Notes: a model not told the origin generated them from the letters alone. Positions 10,991-24,040 are shown, counted from the first letter of the stretch. The stretch is 64,000 bases of DNA from Welwitschia mirabilis (GCA_051453625.1 JBOZIK010000001.1:98216281-98280280), one strand, 5' to 3'. A program made the numbers and translations.

Positions 10991-12630
10991 ACATCATTAA
11001 GATCTTTAGGACTAAGTAAATTATCTAAAGTTAACTTTTTGGTTATAGTTACTTTTACGTTATATATCTTAAGAACAGATGTACTTACTTTTGATGTTTA
11101 TTAAGGGCTATGAAAAACTGAATTAACTATTAAATTGACTAACACTTAGGTTGTGAATGACATTACATTACCACACTCAAGCCATCATGACTTGATGATT
11201 GCAAGTTTATGTTTCAAGATTTAAAAGAATATTTGGAGTAAAGACGTATTGTTGGATAAGCGAAGTTAGAACTCTGAAGTATGTTCTCTTCCTCTATCAT
11301 CAATTTTAGTTTACTAAATTCTCTCAAACTCTTAGATTTTCCTTTTATTTTATTTCATTACAAGGTAGAAACAATTGTGTTTCTTTTGATTAGTTTACCA
11401 TAGATATCCCTATGAAAGAATGATATTAGGTTGTTACTAATTTAATTAACATTCCCAATTTTACTATGACAAATAATATTGTTTGATTACGAATATAGTT
11501 TTCGATGTTATTGTCAGGGATATTAGCATGTTAGCTTTTCAAAAGTGCATATCTTTTTTCTTATAGTTTTTTATTTAGCTTTTATTTTCCTAGTAGTTGG
11601 TACTGGTCCCTTTTTATTAATACTTGAACTAGTCTTTTTCTTCTTCTTTTGTGTGTTTGTTTTATTTTCCTTTCTCTCTAGTGATGGGTACTGGGTCTTT
11701 TCCTCTGAAATATAAACTAGTGTAAATTTTGAGCTTTATTTATTTTTCTAAGCTAACATTGAAATTAATGTTTCTATTTGATGTTTTATGTTACAAATCT
11801 AATAATTTTTCTGCAAGTTGTAACCAAAACCAAGATTGAGAAAGCAGAAATCCTAAAATTAAATTCTAACATTTTCTATTTTTTCTTTTGTATAAATTTT
11901 TCTGTAATTTTTAGTTTCTACTCTTTTTTTGGATAAAATTATAAAATTAAAAAACATTTAGGATTTGTTTTTTATAACTTTTAGTTGCATCTTCTACCGT
12001 TTTTATTATCCGTAAAATTTTACCCTGTGAATCTAAATAGTTTGTATAAGTCTTGTGAGCTTGTTACCTTTTTTCCAAACTATAATATTCAATTAAACTA
12101 ACACTGCCACCTTACCTCACTGATGTTATTAGTGTTTTTAAGTAGAATCATCTAAAACTAAGATCAACTTTCTATAACCTATTTAAAACCTATCTATCAT
12201 TAGGGCCCTTCCTGAAACCTATCTAAATTAAGTCTGAAGCTTGGATGACATGGATATATGATGAAACAAGATGACTAATTAGAAATCCTTTTAAAAACAT
12301 GAATCCTGATTTTAAAGGAAATGAAGAGAAAAGAATCCAATCTAAAAATGCATGACAACCCCTAAGGAGAACAAGCCTCAACTTCACAATAAAAGAAAAG
12401 CCCCCAATCCAATTTTTAATGCCCATTAAATATACCCTGATTAAATCAAGAGCTCATAGACAACTTACATTCCTATTACCTCAGTTAAGCAATAGCTAAA
12501 AAACCTTTATCAAAATTAAATTCAAAACTAACCCAATCCTCCTAAGCAAACCCTTTACAACTACTTAAAACCATAATGTTTAGAAACATCCTCATACATA
12601 GAACAATCGCTAATAGCATCAAGGTTAGAA
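10991..12630. other. Nothing firmly recognised
   Basis: AT-rich sequence. A short motif near 11590 (CTAGTAGTTGGTACTGG) recurs near 11680, and the 12080-12600 part may be the decayed leader of the gag fragment that follows. No gene can be supported. Confidence 0.4.
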
Positions 12631-12639
12631 TTCAAGCCA

Positions 12640-12825
12640 TCTATAATCTAATTATTACCCCACTTTTATGGCTTAGAATATGAAGACTCTTATCTTCACC
12701 TCAAAGAATTTGCATGTCTGTTATCCACCCTTTCACAATGCCCAAATACCTATAATACCATGATATTTACCCTTTTCCCATTCTCCTTAAAGGAAAAGAA
12801 TAAGTCTTAACTCTACACCTTAAAA
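12640..12825 (+). pseudogene. Ty3/gypsy gag fragment (Athila/Tat type)
   Basis: The plus-strand frame reads FYGLEYEDSYLHLKEFACLL, then a segment ending in FTLFPFSLKEKE. This is the signature of the retrotransposon gag domain of Athila/Tat elements: a Gly-x-Glu-x-Glu-Asp pair, a His-Leu-x-x-Phe segment, and the Leu-Phe-Pro-Phe-Ser-Leu box about 30 residues later. A stop follows soon after, and a 100-base gap begins at 12958. No other part of this element is visible. Confidence 0.75.
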
Positions 12826-12957
12826 CCCATTTCGATTAGAACATGATATGATTTAAATAAAAATTTTATTTCTAAATTTTTTTGAAGATATAAAATGAAT
12901 GCCCTAAGGTGAGAGATAATGAATTACCAACAAAAAGACCATGGAACCTTCTTTTAA

Positions 12958-13057
12958 NNNNNNNNNNNNNNNNNNNNNNNNNNNNNNNNNNNNNNNNNNN
13001 NNNNNNNNNNNNNNNNNNNNNNNNNNNNNNNNNNNNNNNNNNNNNNNNNNNNNNNNN
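12958..13057. other. Assembly gap, 100 N
   Basis: Exactly 100 unknown bases, probably a gap of unknown true size. Confidence 0.98.
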
Positions 13058-15410
13058 TCCAAGTTTTCACTGATTTATTTTCTAACAATCCTTCAATTTA
13101 ATGTTATCTAATGCTTTTTCTAGAATACACTTAAAACCATTAAGTATTTTTTGGCTCAGATCATGGTAACATAATCTTATTCATCATATGAGTGATGATG
13201 AACTTAATTGTTACTTGATATTTCATAGCCTTAAATAATAAAAAAAGGTAAGAACCCTAAGTACTTAAAATACATAAAGTTAAAAGACTTAAACTAAAGG
13301 ATTAAATAGTTCACTCAAATTTAATGAATCTTGACAGTTAAGTTACTACCTAATTATTTCACCTATAATGTGACTTATGGTTTGAAATCAAAGGTAAATA
13401 ACTTAATGTATTAAGTATAAATACACTTTACAGTAAAGGAAGAAGAATGTTGTAAAGATAATATAATGAATAAATCAAAGCCCTTTATAAGGAATACATA
13501 GGATTGGGAATGGTTACAAGCCCTTAGATTGTAGCATTAGAAGGGTGGTTACATAATGATGGCATTAGGTAGAACAGCTTGTGTTATTTTTCATTTAGTA
13601 GAGATTTCTATGATCATGCTAACACTTGACTCCTGGATGATGCAGGTACTATCAATTAATGTTACTATCATGCATCTTCACTATTATTTTATTTAGCAAT
13701 ACCACATGTTGCTTTACATGTCCTCATCATCACCATCATGTATCATCAAAAATGCAATTTATTTTTGATGTGGAATTTGATCAAGCCCATAACTACATTT
13801 GATTTAATTCTTCATGATAAGTTAGCAACATGAATTTTGCATTTTTTTGAGTAAAAGAATTGACAGCACTAGGTGACCTAAATAGTGATACCAATATTTA
13901 AGTGAGAATGATAGCCAATTTCCATCATGTCCTTCAAGTTAGTATAAGTAACTTGAAAGTATTGTGTACAATTGATAAGTCCATACTTATTGCAAAAATC
14001 AATAGAAGACATGCTTTTATGATAAAATTAATTAAATTAATGTCTTTTATTAAGATTAATTAGTTATTTAAATTGCTTTTAATCTTAATTTTTACATGTT
14101 AATACACCTCCTAACTACAATTTTCTAATGCCTTGGCAAGAAAGTCCTAATGAAATGATTAAACATGAAAAAAAATTATCAAAGTCAAAAGCACTTAAGT
14201 GTGCAAGTGCTATAACTTTGAAAAAAATTTTATGACTAATTTTATGCAATTAAGATATAAAAATAAAAAATTTTAATGTGAAAACCAAATGCCATATACC
14301 CAAACAAAATTGAAATTTATCCTCAAAGTTATATGATGAAAAAAATTTAATTCATTTGAGAACACAACCTTAGAATTATTTTGAAGAGTCTTTTTTATTA
14401 AAAACCATGTAGGAAAATGTAACTAAGCTATGAAAAGGAAAAAATAACTAATGTAAAATGATCAATTTATTAAAAAATAAATGGAAAAATCAATCCTTAA
14501 AAATAGTTTATGCCTTATGATGTATTTCTCATGAAATTGAAATGAGGTGATATGTGCGATGGAAATGGAAAGGGAAAATGCATGAAGGACTAAACCATAA
14601 ACTAATAAATAAATGAATGAACTATCCTAAGTTAATGGCCTTTATTATATTTTTATATTTTTATTAGACCTTAAAATCAACTAAGCATAGTTTTGATAAA
14701 GTAACTTATATGAATTCAAAAAATTATTAGCAAATTACAAGTATGAAAGTTAAAAGATAATACATCACAAAAACCTTTGATTCACACCTTTTTCATTCCT
14801 TTATTTTTTTTGTTTTTACTAGATATCTATTCTTAGTTTAATCCTTTGAATCACATTGACCATCTACTGTTATTCCATTTTTCTACCAATAGCATTAAGC
14901 ATGTTGTTTATGTAGAAATCAGTTTTGTATTGCTAGTGAGCATTTATAACCTCGATGTAGTTGAACATATTATAATTATATTTTTAGAGCTACATTATTA
15001 ATGAGTGTCCATAGCCTAGATGTAGTTAACTAAATACAATTAAGTGAATAATGTGACATGCTTTTAGAGAAGATATATTTATTTTTCTTTGGTTCATGTT
15101 CTCATAATCATTGTATTTCTTAGTTTAAAAAAGTGACTATGATGCTAAAATGAGTGTGATGACATCTTTATATCTTAGCATTGCTTAAGAGATGGGAATG
15201 AAAGAGAGCAATAACTCTTGATTGCATTACCAAGGTTATAGAGAGAAACTTTTACCAAAAATTGAAGGATTTGAAAAGATATTACTAATGCATGCAAAGG
15301 CTATGGGAAGAGCCCATAAGAGGAAAAGCAATTATGCCATTAAACTAGCTCAATGATTTCTTTATTCAATAATAACTTTATACAGGAGTAACTTTTTTTG
15401 TTTATCTAAC
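13058..15410. other. Nothing firmly recognised
   Basis: AT-rich sequence with no supported domain. The 5' LTR and leader of copia element C should lie here or further left, but I found no match to its 3' LTR and no primer-binding site. A weak pair of similar stretches (about 14934-14972 and 14999-15036, both with GATGTAGTTGAAC or GATGTAGTTAACT) is present. Confidence 0.4.
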
Positions 15411-15429
15411 TACCCATAAATTTCAAATC

Positions 15430-16150
15430 TTGAACTATTGGATCTCATCTACCAATATAGGAGAAGTCAACACTATAGTGAATTATAATTTTAGTGCATT
15501 AAGTATATACATATGCACTTTTATTAAAAGGCTAACTAATTGTTACATATGGCATACCCATGATGTAACAACAAAAATGATTTTAAATTATCATGGACTA
15601 AAATCCAACAAGAGGATGGAACCTTTTCAGAGTTCAACAACAAGCTCATAAACATAGTAAATAATCTGTGGAGGATTAGAGAACCTCTTGTAACTAGTTA
15701 AATTGCATAGAATATTTTGAGAGCCCTTTGTAAGGCATATGAAAATAAAGTCATTTTCATTAACAAGGCTGAGGATCTTAATGAGATTAATCTGGAGTAG
15801 CTAGTAAGCATTACCCTCAACTTTTAATTGAGAAATCTTCATAAAGGTAATAAGGAAAAAGGTATGGTGCTTAATGCTAATTAATTTTTACATTCTAAAT
15901 CTAAAGATAATAGCTCTAGCTCAAATTTAACTCTAACTTGGATGAAGAACTAGAATTGTCTATTAATAAGTTTAAAAGAATGTTCACAAGTAAGAAGTAG
16001 AGAAGCAAAAATGAATAAGGGGAAACATACTTTAGATCCAGGGTATGCTAAAGGAGAAATGCATCTAGTGCTATTATTATAAATAATTTGTACATTTGAC
16101 TATCAAATGTCCAAAAAACTAAAAGAAGAAGGCTTAAAAAGATGTAAAGA
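15430..16150 (+). pseudogene. Copia gag relic (left part of element C)
   Basis: The plus-strand frames read through a copia-type gag. A segment near 15540-15600 holds an HDVTT block where the family has a conserved His-Glu-Gly-Thr. Then comes TFSEFNNKLINIVNNL (about 15622-15670), then NILRALCKAYENKV and EDLNEINLE. A zinc-knuckle relic lies near 16060-16110, reading CYYYK then FVHLTIKCPKN. The second Cys of the C-x2-C-x4-H-x4-C knuckle has become Tyr. Many stops are present. The sequence continues, after the 28.6-kb insertion of element D, at 45028, where a matching post-gag segment appears. Confidence 0.75.
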
Positions 16151-16385
16151 ATAAATGAAATATTACCACTTGAAATAGCAATGATAATTTGAATGGAAGT
16201 AAGTGCTATCATGGAAGGAGGTTATCTTTAAAGGACTTTACTCTTAGAAATATTTCCATATGTTTAAAGTGGATAATGATTTTAATTTAATCTAATTAAT
16301 TCTCACAAGCTTGAAATAAATGATTCATTAAATCATATATAGTTAAGTTAGTAATAATGAAGAAGATTGGTCCTTCAACATTAAG

Positions 16386-17586
16386 TGTAATTGTTCCATT
16401 GCATATTTATGCAATCTTTTATGTTCTTATTAAATCCTATTAATTACGAATATATATTGTAAAATACAATACACTAATATAGAAAGAAGTAATTTGAATG
16501 TTGTAATTCATGGAAGACATAAGCAAGAAGAAAGAGAATTGATTTCAAACTAAATACTTATGCACTTTCTAAGTTGAAAAAAATAATAATGCAAAGTAAA
16601 CAAATACAAGTAAACATACTATGAGAGGGAAATTCAAGACTAATCTAAATGCAAGATATATTTAATTATCAAATCAAATTATCATGGAGATTGATCCTAT
16701 ATAACCTAGATCAATCAAGGAAAGCCATCACCAGACCAAGACCAACCTAAGCTATCAGGTGCATCAAATAGAATATGAAAATAATGCAAGGTACTCTAGG
16801 AAATGAAATTCAATGCACCTAAACTACTAGTATCAACCTTGACAAATATTTCCTTTATGATCTATATCATAGATGAAGCTATCATAGAATTATAAGAAAT
16901 ATAAACCATAAGGGAGATGTACATAATAGAAAATATGAAAAGAAAAATAGATTTTTGATCTAACCAACATCTATGTCTACAACTACAAGGATGGATCTCT
17001 TGCCCTTCGATCTCCTATCACAAGAATTTCTAGTGTCAAAGAAGATAAAGTTAGAGTTGAGGATGAAGGAGGTATTTATTACAAACAAAGACTCTAAAAA
17101 CAACAAACACTAACAGATGTAATAAAACCCTAATGGTCATACAAGGAGACATATGACATATGGCAAAAGTTTAGTAAAGTTTGGTAAATAGTTATATTTA
17201 GATGTCATCCTATTAGTCATCTAAATGTCACAGGAAATGATGCCACATCATATAAGATGCACATCGGCTGTCAGTTTGGTTTAGTAAGCATCCTAGTCAG
17301 CATGACTTCTTATGTTATCCATACTATTATTTGAATGATAAGGTAGATGATTGCCTTCATAATGATATTTCTTATGTCTAATTATTCTCTTTGATTATAG
17401 GATTTCTACTTCAAATAGGGAGTGTTGTAATTTGTCTTAAATGTTGTCAAATATAATAAATAGTACATGTTTTTGTGATATTTGTTTTAGCTCTCCATTA
17501 TCATTGAAACTCGGCATAAACATATCTAATGTCTCACAAACTACTCAAAATACCCTATCAAATACATATAATTTGATAGTATAACA
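16386..17586 (-). repeat. 3' LTR of gypsy element D
   Basis: Aligned by eye to 43773-45027, about 15% of bases differ, mostly transitions, and about 75 bases present in the other LTR near 44330-44405 are missing here. On the minus strand it begins TGTTATACTATC at 17586 and ends in ACA at 16386. A purine-rich run precedes it on the minus strand. It contains several CATC-T/C-x-GATGA palindromic motifs. Confidence 0.8.
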
Positions 17587-17604
17587 TAGCCCCCTCCTTA
17601 GCCT
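17587..17604 (-). other. Polypurine tract of element D
   Basis: The minus strand reads AAGGCTAAGGAGGGGGCTA immediately before the 3' LTR start, the expected position of the plus-strand primer used in reverse transcription. Confidence 0.7.
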
Positions 17605-18129
17605 TAGTAGTCCCTGACAAAGCCAAGTGAACAACAATGATTATGAGCTAAATTGACTAAAGATAAATTAACTATAAAACTATAAAATAAAATTATAAAT
17701 AATATCAAAAATCTTAGAATGTAGAATAGAAATGTCAAAAATAGATAACTAAGCATTTTACCTATGCAAAGTAAGTGGTTGTACTATCATCCTGGTTATC
17801 CTCCAGATGATGGAGGGGATGATAGTCTCAAAAAATATTCTTAGAAAATAGAAGACTATGAAAAATGTTTTTAGAAATATAAACAATAAAACATAGCAAA
17901 ATTAACAATTCCTCACTTAAATATACAATAAATCATAAAAATAATTATGTGTAAGTAAAAGATCATCATCATGAAATGTCAAAAAAACATAAATAATGTG
18001 CAAGATATCTCAAAATAAAAGTGGATATAATAATAATACTCAGAAAATGATGTCTATATAAAATAATAAGTTTTTAAGTACAATTCATGGAGGGAAGATA
18101 CATAATATGATATAATAAATTGCTTCCTC

Positions 18130-19380
18130 GTTGTGCCAAAATAAACTTCTGATGTACAACAGGCTTGCATGTAGGTGGAGAAAATGAAGGACGCTCAAGA
18201 TCTATAGGGAAATGATGGTACAGGGCTATCATGATGGAAATAATGGTCTCGTCTTCATGTGCTCGGACTTTCTCTAAGATGTCAACAATAACACTATGCT
18301 CAATGTATAATATGCGATCACATACATCAGTCAGCTAGTCCTCTATATGCTGAACTCTCCTCTCAATAGTGAATATTCTCTAATGTAATTTGGTAAAGCT
18401 TTGGTCTGCAGCCTCTATCAGGCCTTGTGTTGTGTCTACTAGGAGAGTCTATATCTGCTCAATAGTAATGCCAACTGTAAGTCTTTATACCTAAGGTCTC
18501 TCTACCTTTCCTAGAACCTACATGCCCATGTACTATAAGTAACGAGCTAATGTCTAAAGATATGTGGATCTCTACTCATCCACAAGCTCAGGTATCTAAA
18601 CATAGCTGAGAGGAGGCATGGATATCCCAGAGTCTAAGTCTTACCAACCTTAATCATCATTCTGAGTTATTTCCAAATGAATGTCAGACGTCCATTTGCT
18701 TCCCCTATCTAAATACTACTAAAATTTGCAAATGTGCTACCATGGCATGACTATCTTGGAAAGAAGGGATCATGTTATGAATCAATCCTATGTGTAGAAT
18801 CCAATAGGAAGGTGACAAATGTGTCACCAAAACTCCTTGCCTATTTCCAGTAACATCAGCTAGTATATCTAACACTATGCCATAAGTATAACGCTCCTCT
18901 GTATTGCTAGCTGAATGAAAATGCATGCTACTAATGCTACTAAACACAGTAATTATGGTGATGTAGCTTAGAAGAATAGATATTTCATGGCCATGAATAT
19001 TAGCTATAATCATATCAACTAGGTAGTCATGAGCATCAAATCACCTCTCAATATGCATTGTATTGTAGTATTATCTAGTCTTGGAGGTGTAGTAAACTCC
19101 ATGTGCATTCATAATCCATTTAAGTTGTACCTTAATTAATCTTTAATCTACATCTGCCTCAATCCTACTTATGAAATCTCTTAAATATCTCTCTATTTAG
19201 ATAAAAATTGATTGAATAGAAAGTGATTGATCCTATCTAGGTGATGGATGCATAGGCTCTACATGTTTAATCATAGGTGGAACTAGTGGGCCCACCTCCT
19301 ATTCTAATACCTTGACCTACCTTGACCTCAGCCTATCTAGCTCATCGTGTGCATGACCTCATCAATCACAAATGTAAAGT
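18130..19380 (-). pseudogene. Unidentified reading-frame relic between integrase and 3' LTR of D
   Basis: On the minus strand, long readable stretches occur. One open piece covers 18705-19013 and holds RYTYGIVLDILADVTGNRQG. A later piece (about 18130-18420) looks like a coiled coil, with IERRVQHIED, then a stop, then LTDVCDRILYIEHSV, and reads on to SPPTCKPVVHQKFILAQRG. Athila elements often carry an extra frame at this position, sometimes called env-like, but I see no clear signal peptide or fusion motif. The coiled coil and position also allow a relative of the plant transposon-associated proteins seen in the copia elements. Function is not assigned. Confidence 0.45.
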
Positions 19381-21058
19381 ACATCACGTGAAATAAAGTA
19401 AAAATCGCTAAAAAAGTATCTTGTGTAAATCTTCAAACGGTTCCAGAATTCCTTTTTTATGTAAAAATCATAAAAATATATCTTAGACTCCCTCAAGGGA
19501 ATCAATACATCTCATATTGCCTAATTGTATGAACAAAAAGTGTGAAACACGAGAAAAATGAAAAATTATAAAACAAGTAGGCCCCAAGCACTGAAATCAA
19601 AAATATAATCTGATAGAAGAGTAGAGATTGTCACACTGACCAATTTACCTATAAGGATCACTACATTTTGGCTTATGATTTTTAAAAAAATGAGTTTCAA
19701 AGATAAAAACCTAATTCTACCTCATAAAATGCACAAAATCATATATCTCATAAAATACTTGTTGAAAATCAGATCCATAAGTACTAAATCAAAAAGAACA
19801 AAAAACTAAATGATATACATGAAAACTCACTTTGAAGGGCTAAAAAATAGGAGAAAAAAATCAAAAATAATGAAGGAGAGAAAAACATACCTCATTTTAT
19901 ATAATTTGATGAAATATCACAATTTAGGAGGTAAAACTGGCTGTGTAAGATCCAAAATATTAGTGGATCTTAATGTGACATGTGACTCATGAAAGAATGA
20001 AGAGAAATAATGTAATAATGAAGAAAAATGATGGAAAAGAAAGTCAGACCATGATTTTTTTGCACTATCCTCTGTTCACGTTTTCTGGACAATAGCCTTA
20101 GGATAATTATCAGAAAATCTCAAGATGTCACCTGCCTAGTCATCTAGATGAATGGATGGATGATAGAACTTTGAAAAAGTTTAGAAAAGTGAAAATGTTA
20201 ACTGAACAAGTTAGGATTAGATATCAACATGAAGGTATCAAAATTAATCAAAAAATCTGAAAGATAGGGAATAGTAAAGAATTGTTATAAATAAGGGTTA
20301 GAAATGAGAAAAACGCTAAACAATTGAAAGATAAGACAATGAAAATATATTAAGTAGGATGAATCCTAATAAAGAAAACTAAAAAAATGTGCCTAAACTA
20401 AAAAATAATCATGAAACATATATAGAACTCCAACATACTCAAAGGAACATCATGAAAATCGTAAAAAAACATCATTTAATCAAAATGCTAAAAGAATATC
20501 AACATTATTTGATAAAACAACATGAATAAAAATAAAAATATAATAAGAAAAATACTAAATGTTAAGGTCCTAAAAATAATGATGAAAAAGGTAGAGAAAT
20601 GAATTTGAAATAATAAATCAAACAACCAAAGAAAAACAAAATGAAAACGGACAACTAGGAACATGAAGAAGATAGTGTACTTACCTTAAATCCTTACCTA
20701 GCAAACCCCTTTAGAAGACATCATAAAGTTACTTGAGTAAAGATCATAACAAAATGTATTATCTTCATAAAGTTCCACTTGAAAAGGTAGTGATTATAAC
20801 AACATTAAAGATTACGTCCTTTAAAAAATGAATAATAAGACCAAAAATTGATCAAAAATGAACTCATTTACTCACACCCCAAAGCACACCCGAATCCTCA
20901 AAATTGAAATGATCATGTAAAGATACTAAGATTCTAGAAAATAAGCAATGCCTCTGATAATACTAGGAATACTATTAATCCCATAGAATCAAAGTTTTAT
21001 TACTACTTTTCATGATGAGGGGAGTGTAACCACAGTCAGAGAAGTAAGAACCCTAAAG
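19381..21058. other. Internal region of D, nothing recognised
   Basis: AT-rich sequence with a few CATC-GATGA-type motifs near 20140. It should be the 3' non-coding part of D or another insertion. No domain found. Confidence 0.4.
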
Positions 21059-21068
21059 NNNNNNNNNN
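21059..21068. other. Assembly gap, 10 N
   Basis: A run of ten unknown bases. Confidence 0.98.
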
Positions 21069-21149
21069 TGGAATTTCCCTAGCTACTAATACTACTAAAG
21101 GTTCCTTTCGGAAAAATTTACCTCAATGTCGTAGGACATCCTGATGATC

Positions 21150-21252
21150 ATGTATTCTAGCATAGATACAATAGATCAGAGTCATTATTCTTTTCTTTTT
21201 TGGTAACTATGTATTTTAGCATAGATATAATAGGTCATAATCATTATGTTTT

Positions 21253-21260
<8 letters not shown>
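21150..21260. repeat. 59-bp tandem duplication
   Basis: ATGTATTCTAGCATAGATAC at 21150 recurs as ATGTATTTTAGCATAGATAT at 21209, with the following ATAGATCAGAGTCATTAT and AATAGGTCATAATCATTAT also matching. Period is 59. Confidence 0.85.
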
Positions 21261-21296
<36 letters not shown>

Positions 21297-21314
21297 TTTT
21301 TCTTTCTTTTTTTT
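21248..21314. repeat. (TTTC)n microsatellite
   Basis: A run of TTTC units, followed by T-rich sequence. A shorter version with the same flank reappears at 22225 on the other side of a gap. Confidence 0.97.
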
Positions 21315-21348
21315 GTGAATAAATCAAATGTGACCATACACTCTAAAA

Positions 21349-22224
21349 NNNNNNNNNNNNNNNNNNNNNNNNNNNNNNNNNNNNNNNNNNNNNNNNNNNN
21401 NNNNNNNNNNNNNNNNNNNNNNNNNNNNNNNNNNNNNNNNNNNNNNNNNNNNNNNNNNNNNNNNNNNNNNNNNNNNNNNNNNNNNNNNNNNNNNNNNNNN
21501 NNNNNNNNNNNNNNNNNNNNNNNNNNNNNNNNNNNNNNNNNNNNNNNNNNNNNNNNNNNNNNNNNNNNNNNNNNNNNNNNNNNNNNNNNNNNNNNNNNNN
21601 NNNNNNNNNNNNNNNNNNNNNNNNNNNNNNNNNNNNNNNNNNNNNNNNNNNNNNNNNNNNNNNNNNNNNNNNNNNNNNNNNNNNNNNNNNNNNNNNNNNN
21701 NNNNNNNNNNNNNNNNNNNNNNNNNNNNNNNNNNNNNNNNNNNNNNNNNNNNNNNNNNNNNNNNNNNNNNNNNNNNNNNNNNNNNNNNNNNNNNNNNNNN
21801 NNNNNNNNNNNNNNNNNNNNNNNNNNNNNNNNNNNNNNNNNNNNNNNNNNNNNNNNNNNNNNNNNNNNNNNNNNNNNNNNNNNNNNNNNNNNNNNNNNNN
21901 NNNNNNNNNNNNNNNNNNNNNNNNNNNNNNNNNNNNNNNNNNNNNNNNNNNNNNNNNNNNNNNNNNNNNNNNNNNNNNNNNNNNNNNNNNNNNNNNNNNN
22001 NNNNNNNNNNNNNNNNNNNNNNNNNNNNNNNNNNNNNNNNNNNNNNNNNNNNNNNNNNNNNNNNNNNNNNNNNNNNNNNNNNNNNNNNNNNNNNNNNNNN
22101 NNNNNNNNNNNNNNNNNNNNNNNNNNNNNNNNNNNNNNNNNNNNNNNNNNNNNNNNNNNNNNNNNNNNNNNNNNNNNNNNNNNNNNNNNNNNNNNNNNNN
22201 NNNNNNNNNNNNNNNNNNNNNNNN
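21349..22224. other. Assembly gap, 876 N, with repeated flanks
   Basis: The bases just before the gap (a TTTC/T-rich run, then GTGAATAAATC and TGTGACCATACACTCTAAAA) are repeated just after it at 22225-22285 with only two or so changes. Either a tandem duplication or overlapping contig ends that were not merged would explain this. Confidence 0.95.
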
Positions 22225-22474
22225 TTCTTTCTTTTTTTCTTTCTTTTTTTTGTGAATAAATCCCATGTGACCATACACTCTAAAAGATGAAGGTAAAGAA
22301 GTGAGATGAAAGACAACAAAAGAACACACCTAAACAATCAAAGACCTCACGCCATTCAGAAAAATACAAGAATGAAGGCATCTTCCTTTAAAATGAAGTT
22401 CATAGACATGTCAATGTTTTAAGACTAGTTGAATCCAATCTTATCGCTATGAAATGCCCAAGTATAAATATTAG

Positions 22475-23295
22475 NNNNNNNNNNNNNNNNNNNNNNNNNN
22501 NNNNNNNNNNNNNNNNNNNNNNNNNNNNNNNNNNNNNNNNNNNNNNNNNNNNNNNNNNNNNNNNNNNNNNNNNNNNNNNNNNNNNNNNNNNNNNNNNNNN
22601 NNNNNNNNNNNNNNNNNNNNNNNNNNNNNNNNNNNNNNNNNNNNNNNNNNNNNNNNNNNNNNNNNNNNNNNNNNNNNNNNNNNNNNNNNNNNNNNNNNNN
22701 NNNNNNNNNNNNNNNNNNNNNNNNNNNNNNNNNNNNNNNNNNNNNNNNNNNNNNNNNNNNNNNNNNNNNNNNNNNNNNNNNNNNNNNNNNNNNNNNNNNN
22801 NNNNNNNNNNNNNNNNNNNNNNNNNNNNNNNNNNNNNNNNNNNNNNNNNNNNNNNNNNNNNNNNNNNNNNNNNNNNNNNNNNNNNNNNNNNNNNNNNNNN
22901 NNNNNNNNNNNNNNNNNNNNNNNNNNNNNNNNNNNNNNNNNNNNNNNNNNNNNNNNNNNNNNNNNNNNNNNNNNNNNNNNNNNNNNNNNNNNNNNNNNNN
23001 NNNNNNNNNNNNNNNNNNNNNNNNNNNNNNNNNNNNNNNNNNNNNNNNNNNNNNNNNNNNNNNNNNNNNNNNNNNNNNNNNNNNNNNNNNNNNNNNNNNN
23101 NNNNNNNNNNNNNNNNNNNNNNNNNNNNNNNNNNNNNNNNNNNNNNNNNNNNNNNNNNNNNNNNNNNNNNNNNNNNNNNNNNNNNNNNNNNNNNNNNNNN
23201 NNNNNNNNNNNNNNNNNNNNNNNNNNNNNNNNNNNNNNNNNNNNNNNNNNNNNNNNNNNNNNNNNNNNNNNNNNNNNNNNNNNNNNNNNNNNNNN
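22475..23295. other. Assembly gap, 821 N
   Basis: A run of unknown bases inside element D. Confidence 0.98.
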
Positions 23296-23379
23296 AGTTA
23301 GAGATGATCAAGTAACATCATAACATCCACTAAAAGAATCAACTAAGAGAGAATTTAGATAATGGAAGGGAGGAAGTCC

Positions 23380-23824
23380 TTTTATCCAAGGGAACCTTCA
23401 AGACAATTGTTTCTATCATGTTCAAGGTTGCATCAATAGGCTTTTCATATATTTTTAACCTTTGTCCATTAGCTTTCTCAATTTCCATAATATCTAAGTT
23501 CAAAGTCTTAACTGAACCATTAAAATATACTTTCTCTATAAGATAAGGATCTAATCATTTAGAGGTCAACTTGTTGTGTGAAAAATCACCTAGTGTTATA
23601 CAAAAGAATAAGTTGACTAGGTTCAAACTTTTTATGAAGTAACTTTTTACCATGTTTGAACATATATTAGGCTTTATGAATGAGTTGACAATGTATGACA
23701 TGAGCATGTTTTTTATCTAATTGAGTAAGTTGGGCTAATCTATTTTTAAGATTTTTAAAAAGGTCTACAAGATTTAGTTGGTGGGAAGAATGATAAGAGT
23801 TCTTGTACTCCACTACATTGGGAT
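23380..23824 (-). pseudogene. Integrase C-terminal part of element D
   Basis: Minus-strand frames read KNRLAQLTQLDKKHAHV (about 23690-23740), FKHGKKLLHKKFEPSQLILL (about 23605-23665) and DPYLIEKVYFNGSVKTLNL (about 23500-23560), ending with ANGQRLKIY. These are the linker and C-terminal DNA-binding region (the GPY/F-type module) of a gypsy integrase. The N-terminal and core parts lie at 27420-28250, so the gene is split by inserted sequence at about 23825-27416. Confidence 0.75.
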
Positions 23825-24040
23825 GTGTGCCTTGTATTAGAGTAATTAAAATGCATAGGGGTGTGAGAATCTGAATTCTATTAAAGACATAAAGTCTTGA
23901 ATAAGGACATCACACTGTTAGAGGATGGCAGTGTGTGCCTTGTATTAGAGCAATTGAATTGCATGGGTGTGTGAGAAGCCAAATTTTACTAAAGCTAAAA
24001 AGTCTTGAATAAGGGCATCATGCCATTATAGGATGGTACA
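23825..24040. repeat. 108-bp tandem repeat, two copies
   Basis: GTGTGCCTTGTATTAGAG starts at 23825 and again at 23933. Both copies continue through AAAGTCTTGAATAAGG and end with AGGATGG. They lie at the left edge of the sequence that interrupts the integrase of D. Confidence 0.9.

Noticed and set aside
16386-17586. First read as a solo plus-strand LTR unrelated to gypsy D
   Set aside because: The matching copy at 43773-45027 is followed on the minus strand by a tRNA-Asp primer site and gypsy gag, and this copy is preceded on the minus strand by a polypurine tract, so both belong to D.
21246-23315. Very long frames running through unknown bases
   Set aside because: They are created by runs of N in the gaps and contain almost no real sequence.
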